Positions 26,157-34,762 are shown, counted from the first letter of the stretch. The stretch is 48,488 bases of DNA from Hyphomicrobiales bacterium (GCA_013911975.1 JACESF010000027.1:1-48488), one strand, 5' to 3'. Made by a program: numbers and translations. The notes: generated from the sequence alone by a model not told the origin.

Positions 26157-27842
26157 ATGACGTCTATGGCTGGCTCCCCCCAGGGCCGGCACGTTTCCGC
26201 CCGCCGTGACGGACTGGTGCCGAAACTCGTAACCGTTCTACGCCAGGGCTACCGGCTTGCCGACCTGCGCAGCGACGCCCTCGCCGGCCTCACGGTCGCC
26301 ATCGTTGCCTTGCCCCTGGCCATGGCGCTCGCCATCGCCTCCGGCGCCGCGCCCGAGACCGGCCTCGTGACGGTGGTGGTGGCCGGCCTGCTGATCTCCG
26401 CCCTCGGCGGCAGCCGCACGCAGATCGGCGGGCCCACCGGAGCCTTCGTGGTGGTGGTGGCCAATGTCATTCATCTCCACGGGTTCGACGGGCTGGTTCT
26501 CGCCACCCTCATGGCCGGCATCATCCTGGCCGCGGCGGCGGTGACGCGGCTCGGCAATTTCATGCGCTACATTCCCGAGCCGGTGGTGACGGGCTTCACG
26601 GCGGGCATCGCCGTGATCATCTTCTCCAGCCAGGTGAAGGATTTTCTCGGCCTCACCATCGCGGACCTGCCGGCGGCCGTGCTGCCGCAATGGCAGTCCC
26701 TCTTCGCCCATCTCTCCACCATCTCCTGGCCCACCGCCTTGCTCTCGGTGGGCGCGCTCGCGCTCATCCTGGTGCTGCGGCGGTTCGCGCCCAAGGTGCC
26801 GGGCTTCCTGCTGGCCGTGGTGCTGGGCGCGGTGGTGGTGTCCGTGTTTCATCTTCCGGTCGCCACCATCGGCTCGCGGTTCGGCGGGCTGGAGGCGAGC
26901 CTGCCCATGCCGCACCTGCCTGTCATCACGCTCCAGCGCCTCGCCGAACTGCTCCCGAGCGCCCTCACCATCGCCTTCCTGGCGGGAATCGAGAGCCTGC
27001 TCTCGGCGGTGGTGGCGGACGGCATGACGGGCGGGCGCCACCGGCCTAATGCGGAGCTTCTGGCCCAGGGCGTGGCGAATGCCGCCTCCGCCCTGGTGGG
27101 CGGCCTGCCCGCCACGGGTGCCATCGCGCGCACCGCCACCAACATCCGCGCCGGCGCCCGCTCTCCCGTGGCGGGGGTGCTGCACGCGCTGTTCGTGCTG
27201 GCGGTGATGCTCGTCCTGGCGCCGCTCGCCGTCTACATCCCGCTCGCCAGCCTCGCCGCCATTCTCATGGTGGTGGCCTGGAACATGAGCGAGGTGGACC
27301 GGATGCGCCACCTTATGAGCGCGCCGTTGGGCGACCGGGTCCTGCTGCTCATGACCTTCGCCCTCACCGTGGCGGTGGACCTCACCGTGGCCATCGCGGC
27401 GGGCGTGGTTCTGGCCGCCGTCCTGTTCATGCACCGCATGGCCGAGAGCGCCAGCGTGGCGCCGTCGGCCGATGGCGAGGAGGAGGACGCGCGCGCCCGC
27501 CTGCCCGCCGGGGTGGAGGTGTTTGAGGTGCGCGGGCCGCTCTTCTTCGGCGCCGCGGCCCGCTTGTCCGAGGTGCTGGACCAGATCGGCCAGCCGCCCC
27601 GCGTGTTCATCCTGCGCATGGAGGACGTGCCCCTGGTGGACGCCACGGGCGTCGCTGCCCTGCAGGATTTCCTGCGCCGCTGCCAAAGCGCGGGCACCAA
27701 GGTCATCCTGTCCGGCCTTCCGCCGTCCACGGCCGAGACCATGCGGCGCATGGGCCTCGTGGCCGAGGCGGATCGCCTCGCCTTGGTGCCGGACTATGGC
27801 GCGGCGCTGAATCTCGCGGCCCGGCGCGTGGCACCCGCCTGA
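26157..27842 (+). CDS. SulP-family anion transporter with STAS domain
   Basis: A 561-residue inner-membrane transporter. About 11-12 helices (residues 25-425) include VALPLAMALAIASG, the SulP counterpart of the substrate-site helix, and IGGPTGAFVVVV. A cytoplasmic STAS domain (about 450-555) ends the protein, with FEVRGPLFFGAA and LRMEDVPLVDATGV. Substrate may be sulfate, bicarbonate or a dicarboxylate and cannot be read from the sequence. ATG 26157 follows a CTAGGA box; ATG 26166 is also possible. Its stop overlaps the nitroreductase start by one base, implying co-translation. Confidence 0.91.
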   Translation: MTSMAGSPQGRHVSARRDGLVPKLVTVLRQGYRLADLRSDALAGLTVAIVALPLAMALAIASGAAPETGLVTVVVAGLLISALGGSRTQIGGPTGAFVVVVANVIHLHGFDGLVLATLMAGIILAAAAVTRLGNFMRYIPEPVVTGFTAGIAVIIFSSQVKDFLGLTIADLPAAVLPQWQSLFAHLSTISWPTALLSVGALALILVLRRFAPKVPGFLLAVVLGAVVVSVFHLPVATIGSRFGGLEASLPMPHLPVITLQRLAELLPSALTIAFLAGIESLLSAVVADGMTGGRHRPNAELLAQGVANAASALVGGLPATGAIARTATNIRAGARSPVAGVLHALFVLAVMLVLAPLAVYIPLASLAAILMVVAWNMSEVDRMRHLMSAPLGDRVLLLMTFALTVAVDLTVAIAAGVVLAAVLFMHRMAESASVAPSADGEEEDARARLPAGVEVFEVRGPLFFGAAARLSEVLDQIGQPPRVFILRMEDVPLVDATGVAALQDFLRRCQSAGTKVILSGLPPSTAETMRRMGLVAEADRLALVPDYGAALNLAARRVAPA

Positions 27843-28507
27843 TGGCGCACGAGAGCGGCCAAGGCGGGGACGGCGCCGCGCATGCCCATGGCGGCGCGGT
27901 GCTTCACGACGGCACGCCGCTGGCGCGGCGGACCAGCCCGGAGGCGCTGGACCTGCTGGCGCGCCGCCGGTCGCTGCCGCTGCGCTCCCTGGTGGCGCCC
28001 GGCCCCACGGCCGCCGAGCTTGAGGACCTGCTGACCCTGGCCGCCCGCGTGCCGGACCATGGCCGCCTCGTTCCCTGGCGCTTCATCGTGCTGGAGGGGG
28101 AGGCGCGGGGCGCGGCGGGGGCGCGGCTCGATGCGCTCTATGCCCGCCAGAATCCCGGCCTCGCCCCGGCCAAGGCCACCATGTGGCGTGACTATCTGAT
28201 GCGCGCGCCGGTGACGGTGGTGCTGGTGAGCCGGCCGGACCCGGCCGCCAAGGTGCCGGTGTTCAACCAGGTTCTGTCGGCGGGCGCGGCGGGCATGGCG
28301 CTGGTGTCGGCCGCGGCGGCGCTGGGCTACGGAGCGCAATGGCTGCTGAAATGGCCGGGCCGCGACCCGGAGGCGGCGGCGCTGCTGGGGGTGGGGGAGG
28401 CCGAGCAGGTGGCCGGCTTCATCCACCTGGGCAGCCCCGCCGAAATCCCGGCGGACCGCCCGCGTCCCCGATTGGCCGACATCGTCACCCGCTGGGCGCC
28501 CGAATAG
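27842..28507 (+). CDS. Nitroreductase family protein (YdjA-like)
   Basis: A 221-residue FMN-dependent oxidoreductase of the nitroreductase fold. An N-terminal His/Gly-rich leader of about 28 residues precedes the core. RRSLPLRSL begins the FMN phosphate-binding Arg motif, VPDHGRLVPWRFIV is typical of the YdjA subgroup, and GYGAQWLLKW near 160 is the re-face FMN loop. It probably acts as a homodimer with NAD(P)H. Substrate unknown. The start overlaps the transporter stop (TGATG), an unusual pairing that suggests a functional link. Confidence 0.9.
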   Translation: MAHESGQGGDGAAHAHGGAVLHDGTPLARRTSPEALDLLARRRSLPLRSLVAPGPTAAELEDLLTLAARVPDHGRLVPWRFIVLEGEARGAAGARLDALYARQNPGLAPAKATMWRDYLMRAPVTVVLVSRPDPAAKVPVFNQVLSAGAAGMALVSAAAALGYGAQWLLKWPGRDPEAAALLGVGEAEQVAGFIHLGSPAEIPADRPRPRLADIVTRWAPE

Positions 28508-28522
28508 CCGGCGCCCGGTACC

Positions 28523-28759
28523 TCACGCCTCGAGCGCGGCCTCGGTGCGGGCGGCGGAGCGGGCGTAGCGGTAGGTGGCATAGAGCGCGGGCAGGGTGAA
28601 CAGTCCCATCAGCCCGTATTCCCCGATATCGCCCAGGTTGAAGAGGCCGGCCACGGCCCAGCCGGCCGCGACGGCGGTGGCGATGGCCTGGATGCCGACG
28701 AAAAGGGTCGCGCTCGCCACCGTGAGCATGTGGCCGCCGCGGGCGCTGGACGCTGCCAT
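28523..28759 (-). CDS. Small two-helix membrane protein
   Basis: A 78-residue protein of unknown function with two hydrophobic segments (about residues 12-42 and 48-62) and a charged C-terminal tail (YARSAARTEAALEA). AGGAG sits 7 bases before the ATG, so the start is secure. It converges on the nitroreductase gene with only 15 bases between stops, and is divergent from the gamma-glutamyltransferase-like gene. No family recognised. Confidence 0.7.
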   Translation of the reverse strand: MAASSARGGHMLTVASATLFVGIQAIATAVAAGWAVAGLFNLGDIGEYGLMGLFTLPALYATYRYARSAARTEAALEA

Positions 28760-28945
28760 TGTTTTTCTCCTGTCCGGCGTCGCGGGCGAGACCGGGCATC
28801 AGCTTGGACATGAACCGGCCGCGTCATGGATCGACTTGCACTTTGTCCCGCCATCGGGAACAAACCGATCAAGAAAGCCGGTTGAATTCGCCGGGACACT
28901 GCGATGCGGCGGCGTTCCGGTCAAGTGGCCCGTGGGAGAGCCTCC

Positions 28946-30538
28946 ATGCACGAGAGCGTCAGGTGCGCACGCGCGGTCGTTGCCGCGCCCCATAGTCTGG
29001 CGGTGGAGGCGGGGCGCCAGATCCTCGCCGAGGGCGGCAATGCGGTGGAGGCGGCGCTGGCGGCGGCGGCGGCCATCGCCGTGGTCTATCCCCACATGAA
29101 TCATCTGGGCGGCGACGGCTTCTGGCTGATCCGCGAGCCCTCGGGCCGGGTGCATTATATCGAGGCGTGCGGCTTCGCCGGGGCGCGGGCGAATGTCGCC
29201 CTCTATCGGGACCAGGGCTATGACGCTATCCCGTTCCGGGGTCCGCTCGCCGCCCTCACGGTTCCCGGCGCGGTGGGCGGATGGGAACTGGCGCGCGCCG
29301 CCGGGGCCGCCGCCGGGGGGCGCCTGCCCCTCGCCGACCTGCTGGCGCCCGCCATCGCTCATGCCCGCGCCGGCGTCGCCACGTCCCGCTCCCAGGCGGC
29401 GCTGACGGCGGCCAAGCGCGCCGAGCTGGAGGACGCGCCGGGATTTGCGGCCACCTTCATGCCCGGCGGCAAGGTGCCCGAGGTGGGGCAGGTGATCGCC
29501 AACCCCAAGCTGGCGGACACGCTGGAGCATCTCGCCCGCGCGGGCCTCGACGATTTCTATCGCGGTGACGTGGGCCGCGAGATGGCCGGCGATCTGGAGG
29601 CCATCGGCAGCCCGGTGACGCGGCCGGACCTGGAGCGCTACCGGGCCGTGACCCGCGCGCCCCTCTCGGTGCGCGGCGCCCACGGCACCATCTACAACGC
29701 GCCGCCGCCCACCCAGGGCCTCGCCTCCCTGCTGATCCTCGCCTTGTTCGAGCGCCTGAACGTGCGCCACGCGGAGGATTTCGCCTATGTGCACGGCCTC
29801 GTGGAGGCCACCAAGCGCGCCTTCCTGGTGCGGGACAAGGTGGTGTGCGACTTCGAGCACCTGCGCCACGACCTCGCGGCCCTGCTGAGCCCGGCGGCGC
29901 TGGACGAAGACGCGGCGCGCATCGACATGCGCCGCGCGCTGCCCTGGCCCCAGCCCGCCGCGCCCGGCGACACCATCTGGCTCGGCGCCACCGATGCGTC
30001 CGGCCTCTCGGTGTCCTACATCCAGTCCATCTTCTTCGAGTTCGGCTCGGGCTGCGTGCTGCCCTCCACCGGCGTGCTCATGCAGAACCGAGGCGCCAGC
30101 TTCTCCCTGGACCCGAAGTCCGTGAACCCGCTGGTGCCCGGCCGCCGGCCGTTCCACACCCTCAATCCCGCGCTGGCCGAGCTGAAGGACGGCCGGGTGA
30201 TGGCCTATGGCACCATGGGCGGGGAGGGACAGCCGCAGACCCAGGCCATGGTGTTCACGCGCCACGTCTTCTACGGCCAGCCGCTCGGCGCCGCCATCGA
30301 CGCGCCGCGTTGGCTGCTGGGGCGCACCTGGGGCTCGGTGCAGACCAATCTGCGCCTCGAAAACCGCTTCGACGACAGCCTCGTCTCGGCCCTCGAAAAG
30401 GCCGGCCACGACGTGGAGGTGCTGCCCGAGGCCTATTCCGACACGATGGGGCATGCGGGCGCCGTGGTGTTCCATCCCACGGGCGGGGTCGAGGGCGCCC
30501 ATGATCCGCGCGCCGATGGCGGCGCGGCGGGGGTGTGA
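28946..30538 (+). CDS. Gamma-glutamyltransferase-family Ntn hydrolase, possibly HpxW-like
   Basis: A 530-residue protein of the GGT family, whose members self-cleave before a Thr that becomes the nucleophile. GGNAVEAALAAAAAIAVVYP near the N terminus is the family start. GDTIWLG places Thr343 at the expected cleavage site, followed by FGSGCVLPSTGVLMQNRG. The GDTIW form resembles oxamate amidohydrolase (HpxW) and similar cytoplasmic members rather than glutathione hydrolases (TTHxS). No signal peptide is visible, which also argues against periplasmic GGT. GGGAGAG precedes ATG 28946. Substrate is inferred, not shown. Confidence 0.85.
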   Translation: MHESVRCARAVVAAPHSLAVEAGRQILAEGGNAVEAALAAAAAIAVVYPHMNHLGGDGFWLIREPSGRVHYIEACGFAGARANVALYRDQGYDAIPFRGPLAALTVPGAVGGWELARAAGAAAGGRLPLADLLAPAIAHARAGVATSRSQAALTAAKRAELEDAPGFAATFMPGGKVPEVGQVIANPKLADTLEHLARAGLDDFYRGDVGREMAGDLEAIGSPVTRPDLERYRAVTRAPLSVRGAHGTIYNAPPPTQGLASLLILALFERLNVRHAEDFAYVHGLVEATKRAFLVRDKVVCDFEHLRHDLAALLSPAALDEDAARIDMRRALPWPQPAAPGDTIWLGATDASGLSVSYIQSIFFEFGSGCVLPSTGVLMQNRGASFSLDPKSVNPLVPGRRPFHTLNPALAELKDGRVMAYGTMGGEGQPQTQAMVFTRHVFYGQPLGAAIDAPRWLLGRTWGSVQTNLRLENRFDDSLVSALEKAGHDVEVLPEAYSDTMGHAGAVVFHPTGGVEGAHDPRADGGAAGV

Positions 30539-30625
30539 GACTCCGGGGCTCCCGGCGGGCCACCTCGACACCGGCGCCGGTTATCCGGTAGTCCTTGGGG
30601 GTCTGTGATCGGAGCGGGCGGAACG

Positions 30626-31294
30626 ATGCACCCCAGCCGGGAAGGGCCGCCCAGGAAGCTCGTGATCTTCGGGGCCGGCGGCCACGCCACCAGCGTCGCC
30701 GATGCGGCCCTGTCCAGCGGATGGGACATCCACGCCTTCCTCGACGACCATCGCGAGGGGGCCTCGCTCCTCGACCGCCCGGTGCGCCGGGGCTTCGCGC
30801 AGGTGTTCGATCCCGACGCCCATGCGCTGGTTCTGGCGGTGGGCGACAATTTCCGGCGCGAGCGGATCTTCGAGGATCTGGCGCGGGACCTGCCCACCCT
30901 CGTCACCCCGGCCATCATCCACCGGACCGCGTTCGTCTCGCCCCATGCCACGGTGGGCCCGGGCAGCGTGATCCTCGCCATGTCCGTGATCGGCCCGAAC
31001 TCCTCCGTGGGCCGCCTGTGCATCGTCAACACGCGGGCCTCCCTGGACCATGATTGCCGCATGGAGGATTTCGCCTCCCTCGCGCCGGGCACCACCACCG
31101 GCGGGACGGTCTCCCTTGGCCGGCGTTCCGCCATCTCCATGGGCGCGACGGTGAAGCACGGCGTGCGCGTGGGGCAGGACACGGTTGTGGGCGCGGCCAG
31201 TTACGTGCACCGTGACCTCGGCGACAATGTCGTGGCCTATGGGTGCCCGGCCCGCATCGTGCGGAACCGGCAGGCGGGCGATCCCTACCTTTAG
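30626..31294 (+). CDS. NeuD/PglD-type sugar O-acyltransferase
   Basis: A 222-residue protein. The N-terminal Rossmann-like substrate domain (KLVIFGAGGHATSVADAA) is followed by a left-handed beta-helix of hexapeptide repeats (about residues 100-200), including the family acetyl-transfer segment NTRASLDHDCRMEDFA with its catalytic His. Members acetylate sialic or bacillosamine-type sugars using acetyl-CoA as trimers. Its usual partners (aminotransferase, dehydratase, NeuB) are absent, so the substrate is open. ATG 30626 is preferred; GTG 30605 would add seven residues. Confidence 0.87.
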   Translation: MHPSREGPPRKLVIFGAGGHATSVADAALSSGWDIHAFLDDHREGASLLDRPVRRGFAQVFDPDAHALVLAVGDNFRRERIFEDLARDLPTLVTPAIIHRTAFVSPHATVGPGSVILAMSVIGPNSSVGRLCIVNTRASLDHDCRMEDFASLAPGTTTGGTVSLGRRSAISMGATVKHGVRVGQDTVVGAASYVHRDLGDNVVAYGCPARIVRNRQAGDPYL

Positions 31295-31351
31295 GGGAGG
31301 GATGAGCGTGCGATGGTTGAACGGGCGCCGCGCGCACGGGCCCATAGTATT

Positions 31352-31392
31352 TTGACAGGCAGAGGGTCGGGTGTCTTAAGTCTAATAGACTT
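31352..31392 (+). promoter_or_regulatory. Candidate promoter and operator of the TctC gene
   Basis: TTGACA at 31352-31357 is a perfect -35 element. A weak -10 (TTAAGT, 31376-31381) follows at 18 bases. A perfect dyad AAGTCT-AAT-AGACTT (31378-31392) overlaps the -10, as a repressor operator would. The gene begins 66 bases further on. The regulator is not identified. Confidence 0.5.
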
Positions 31393-31458
31393 TAGATGGG
31401 GCCTCGGTGCCTTCTTCGGTGATGACCGCTATTCTATAACAAAGGGAGGAGGACACAT

Positions 31459-32436
31459 ATGAAACGCATTTTCTCCATGGCCGCGCTCGCGCTGGCCGTG
31501 ATGACCGGCGCCGCCCATGCCCAGTCGGCGGACGATTATCCGAACCGCGCCGTCCGTCTGGTCGTGCCGTTCGCCGCCGGCGGCTCCACCGACATCGTGG
31601 CCCGCATCATCGCCGCCAAGATGAGCGACATCCTCAAGCAGCCCATGGTCGTGGAGAACCGCGGGGGCGCGGGCGGCAATACCGGCGCCGCCCTCGTCGC
31701 CAAGTCCCCGCCCGATGGCTACACCGTGCTCATGGGCACGGTCGCGACCCACGCCATCAATCCGGCGCTCTACACCAAGATGCCCTATGACCCGGTGAAG
31801 GACTTCGCCCCAGTCTCGCTGCTGGTGAACGTGCCCAACGTGGTGGTGGTCCATCCCTCCCTGAACGTGAAGACCACGGCCGAGCTGATCGCGCTGCTGA
31901 AGGCGAACCCGGACAAGTATGAATATGCCTCGTCCGGCATCGGCACGCCGCTGCACCTCTCCGGCGCGCTGTTCGAGAGCATGGCGGGCGTGAAGATGGT
32001 CCATGTGCCCTACAAGGGCGCCGGCCCCGCGCTGGTGGACGTCATGGGCGGCCAGGTGAAGATCATGTTCGACAACCTGCCGTCCTCCATCAGCCACATC
32101 CGCAAGGGCTCGGTGATCGGCCTCGCCGTCACCACCAAGGAGCGCTCGCCGGCCGCCCCGGATATGCCGACCGTGAATGAATCCGGCCTGCCCGGCTACG
32201 AGACCTATTCCTGGAACGCCATCTTCGCGCCTGCCGGCACGCCGTCCGCCATCGTGGACAAGCTCGCCAAGGCCTGCATGGAAGCCATGGCCGACCCGGA
32301 AGTGAAGGCCAAGCTCGCGGACCTCAGCGCCGTGGCGGTGGGCTCCACCCCCGCGCAGCTCAGCGACCACGTGAAGGCGGAGATCGCGAAGTGGGGCCCG
32401 GTGGTGAAGGCCTCCGGCGCGTCCATCAACGAGTGA
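31459..32436 (+). CDS. Tripartite tricarboxylate transporter substrate-binding protein (TctC/Bug family)
   Basis: A 325-residue periplasmic binding protein. The signal peptide ends at about Ala21 (AAHA-Q). The mature protein begins with the family motif YPNRAVRLVVPFAAGGSTD, then VVENRGGAGGNTGAALVAKSP, HVPYKGAGPAL and the later NAIFAPAGTP. Bug proteins capture carboxylates such as citrate, glutamate or aromatic acids for TctAB. No TctA or TctB adjoins it, so it is an orphan receptor or uses a remote permease. AGGGAGGAGG gives a very strong ribosome binding site. A dyad and -35 element upstream suggest regulated expression. Confidence 0.94.
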   Translation: MKRIFSMAALALAVMTGAAHAQSADDYPNRAVRLVVPFAAGGSTDIVARIIAAKMSDILKQPMVVENRGGAGGNTGAALVAKSPPDGYTVLMGTVATHAINPALYTKMPYDPVKDFAPVSLLVNVPNVVVVHPSLNVKTTAELIALLKANPDKYEYASSGIGTPLHLSGALFESMAGVKMVHVPYKGAGPALVDVMGGQVKIMFDNLPSSISHIRKGSVIGLAVTTKERSPAAPDMPTVNESGLPGYETYSWNAIFAPAGTPSAIVDKLAKACMEAMADPEVKAKLADLSAVAVGSTPAQLSDHVKAEIAKWGPVVKASGASINE

Positions 32437-32507
32437 GCGGGAGGCCCGGCGCTTCGGCGCCGGGCGGCTCGCCGGTCAAGGCGCCCACGGGCGTGTTGCC
32501 CGCCAAA

Positions 32508-32544
32508 AGAAAAAGGCCGATCCGCGGGGCGGATCGGCCTTTTT
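32508..32544. terminator. Bidirectional terminator between the TctC gene and gcrA
   Basis: Perfect 14-base stem AAAGGCCGATCCGC/GCGGATCGGCCTTT with loop GGG, flanked by an A run on the left and TTTTT on the right. It therefore works on both strands for the two convergent genes. Confidence 0.92.
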
Positions 32545-32563
32545 CGTTCCGGGATAGGTCCGG

Positions 32564-33079
32564 TCAGCGCAGGTTCGCGAGGCGGCGGTCACGCCGCCGG
32601 TCCTGGACCGGCTGGTAGGCCATGCGGGCGTGCTGGGTGCAGTAGGGCATCCCCGTCACGCTGCGCGAGCCGCAGAAATAGAAGCTGGCCGTCCCCGGCT
32701 CGCCCACGGGCCAGCGGCAGGTGCTCTCGGTCAGGTTCATGATGGTGCAGCGCTGCGCCAGCGGCACCACGTTGTGGGCGACCGGCTCCGGCGCGGAGGC
32801 AGGCGCGGTCTCCACCAGGGCCTCGAAGGCCGGGGCGAGCGCGGTGTTGCCCACGGTCGCGGGGCGCGGGTTCGGGCGCGGGGCGGGTGCCTCGGGCCGC
32901 GTCTTGCGCGGGCGGGCGGGCGTGGCGCTCTTCACCCGGCCGGACAGGCCGAGGCGGTGAACCTTGCCGATCACCGCGTTACGGGTAATGCCGCCCAACT
33001 CGCCGGCGATCTGGCTGGCGGAGAGGCCTTCGCCCCACAGCCGTTTCAAGAGTTCGACGCGCTCATCATTCCAGCTCAT
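32564..33079 (-). CDS. gcrA: Cell-cycle regulator GcrA
   Basis: A 171-residue protein. The N-terminal helix-turn-helix region (MSWNDERVELLKRLW ... ITRNAVIGKVHRLGLSGR, residues 1-48) binds DNA at CcrM-methylated GANTC sites. After a Pro/Arg-rich linker (about 52-105), the C-terminal domain (CRWPVGEPGTASFYFCG ... YCTQHARMAY) contacts RNA polymerase sigma-70. GcrA works with CcrM methylation to drive cell-cycle genes in alphaproteobacteria. ATG 33079 has AAGGAGGAG upstream; a longer frame to 33142 is not needed. Five GANTC sites lie in the 5' region. Confidence 0.96.
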   Translation of the reverse strand: MSWNDERVELLKRLWGEGLSASQIAGELGGITRNAVIGKVHRLGLSGRVKSATPARPRKTRPEAPAPRPNPRPATVGNTALAPAFEALVETAPASAPEPVAHNVVPLAQRCTIMNLTESTCRWPVGEPGTASFYFCGSRSVTGMPYCTQHARMAYQPVQDRRRDRRLANLR

Positions 33080-33408
33080 CGCTCTCCTCCTTGACGGGGC
33101 GATCCCAGCGCCGCGAGGGGCGGCGGGTGCCGTGTCATTCAATACGGAGCCGGATTCCCGAAAGCGGCCGGCTCAGCCCCTTTCGATCCGCTCCTGGCCG
33201 CATCTTGCGGACTCCCTCCACGCTCCCCGGACGCGCGAACCGCGCGCTGGGCGGAAGGTGCCCGACACCTGTAGGAAACGCACCGCACGACATATCGTGG
33301 TCGGCGACGGTGAAACTACAATATGCGCCGACTCCCGCACAGAGTCAGAATGGCGCGGGCGGCTGTTTTCCCCAGGTCGTTATGGAATTTTTAACCCTGA
33401 GCTTCGTA

Positions 33409-33436
33409 TTGACCGCGCGCGCGCGATCATTAGAAT
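33409..33436 (+). promoter_or_regulatory. Sigma-70-type promoter of argD
   Basis: TTGACC (33409-33414), a 16-base spacer of alternating GC, then TAGAAT (33431-33436). Five of six bases match the consensus in each box. A GANTC methylation site (33433-33437) overlaps the -10 element. The predicted transcript begins near 33443. Confidence 0.65.
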
Positions 33437-33448
33437 CCGCGCCCGTCG

Positions 33449-33473
33449 GGCCGCCCCCGCAGATGGGGCGGCC
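33449..33473 (+). other. Terminator-like hairpin in the argD leader
   Basis: Perfect 9-base stem GGCCGCCCC/GGGGCGGCC with a 7-base loop, followed by TTT. It would form within the first 35 bases of the transcript from the promoter at 33409. It may act as an attenuator, a 5' stabiliser, or a terminator for a transcript coming from further left. Confidence 0.5.
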
Positions 33474-33556
33474 TTTGGCATTTCTGTAACCACGCGGATG
33501 CAGAGCCGGCAAAAATAAACCGGTCCGTCCGCCAGGCCCCTGGGAGGGCTCGTTCC

Positions 33557-34762
33557 GTGATCACCCCCGTCCTGCCGACCTATGCACGCATCGATCTCGA
33601 ATTCGAGCGGGGAGAGGGCTGCTGGCTCTTCACCACGGACGGGCGACGTTATCTCGACTTCACCGCCGGCATCGCCGTGAACGTGCTCGGGCACGCCAAT
33701 CCCTATCTGGTGGACGCGCTCACCGCGCAGGCCCAGAAGCTGTGGCACATCTCGAACCTGTTCCGCATCCCGGAGGGCGAGCGGCTGGCGCGGCGCCTCA
33801 CCGAGGCCACCTTCGCCGACACGGTGTTCTTCACCAATTCCGGCGCCGAGGCGCTGGAATGCGCCATCAAGACCGCGCGCCGCTATCACCATGCCTGCGG
33901 CCATGAGCGCCCGCGCATGATCACGTTCGAGGGCGCCTTCCACGGCCGGACCCTCGCCACCATCGCGGCCGGCGGCAACGCCAAGTATCTGGAAGGCTTC
34001 GGGCCCGACCTGCCGGGCTTCGACCAGGTGCCGTTCGGCGACATCGAGGCCGTGAAGGCCGCCATCACCCCCGAGACCGGCGCCATCCTGGTGGAGCCGA
34101 TCCAGGGCGAGGGCGGCGTGCGCGTGCCGCCGCTGGACTTCCTGCGCCAGCTTCGCGCCCTGTGCGACGAGCACGGGATGCTTCTGGTGCTGGACGAGGT
34201 GCAGTCCGGCGTCGGGCGCACCGGCCACCTGTTCTTCCACGAGGCGGCGGGCATCCGGCCGGACATCATGTCGGTGGCCAAGGGCATCGGCGGCGGCTTC
34301 CCCATGGGGGCGTGCCTCGCCACGGAGGACGCCGCGAAAGGCATGACGCTCGGCACCCACGGCTCCACCTATGGCGGCAATCCGCTGGCCATGGCGGTGG
34401 GCAACGCGGTGCTCGACAAGGTGCTGGAAGAGGGCTTCCTCGATCGCGTCCGCTTTGCCAGCACCCTGTTCCGGCAACGCCTCGCGGCGCTGAAGGACCG
34501 CCACCCCGCGGTCATCGCGGAAATCCGCGGCGAGGGCCTGCTGCTGGGCCTCAAGGCCCATGTGCCGGCCGCCGACCTGGTGGTGGCGCTGCGCGCGGAA
34601 GGCATGCTCGTGCCCGGCGCGGGCGACAATGTGGTGCGGCTGCTTCCCCCGCTCACGGTGAGCGACGAGGAGATCGCCATCGCCTGCGACAAGATCGAGG
34701 CGGCCTGCCGCCGCCTGGAAGAGGACCTCCAGCTCCCCACCGTGAAGGGAGCTGCGGAATGA
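33557..34762 (+). CDS. argD: Acetylornithine aminotransferase
   Basis: A 401-residue class III PLP aminotransferase that makes N-acetylornithine from the semialdehyde in arginine synthesis, and may also act on succinyl-diaminopimelate in lysine synthesis. The PLP Lys242 lies in [28 protein letters not shown] binds the cofactor phosphate, and [13 protein letters not shown] carries the PLP-ring Asp. Full length. GTG start with GGGAGGG upstream. Its stop overlaps the argF ATG (ATGA). A promoter and hairpin lie in the leader. Confidence 0.96.
   Translation: MITPVLPTYARIDLEFERGEGCWLFTTDGRRYLDFTAGIAVNVLGHANPYLVDALTAQAQKLWHISNLFRIPEGERLARRLTEATFADTVFFTNSGAEALECAIKTARRYHHACGHERPRMITFEGAFHGRTLATIAAGGNAKYLEGFGPDLPGFDQVPFGDIEAVKAAITPETGAILVEPIQGEGGVRVPPLDFLRQLRALCDEHGMLLVLDEVQSGVGRTGHLFFHEAAGIRPDIMSVAKGIGGGFPMGACLATEDAAKGMTLGTHGSTYGGNPLAMAVGNAVLDKVLEEGFLDRVRFASTLFRQRLAALKDRHPAVIAEIRGEGLLLGLKAHVPAADLVVALRAEGMLVPGAGDNVVRLLPPLTVSDEEIAIACDKIEAACRRLEEDLQLPTVKGAAE

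Larger units (their letters stand above)
33080..33556. other. Divergent regulatory region between gcrA and argD
   Basis: About 477 bases with no gene. GANTC sites occur at 33153, 33210, 33330, 33342 and 33433. The right end holds the argD promoter (33409-33436) and a terminator-like hairpin (33449-33473). A six-codon frame starting at 33498 (M-Q-S-R-Q-K) sits in the argD leader but is too short to call. No RNA gene was recognised. Confidence 0.55.

Noticed and set aside
26238..27686. 482-codon minus-strand frame
   Set aside because: Antisense to the SulP gene; extreme His/Gly/Arg content.
28799..30571. 590-codon minus-strand frame
   Set aside because: Antisense to the GGT-like gene; no family and shadow composition.
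34162..34758. Extended upstream start for argF
   Set aside because: The open frame runs inside argD in another frame; the true start is the ATGA overlap at 34759.
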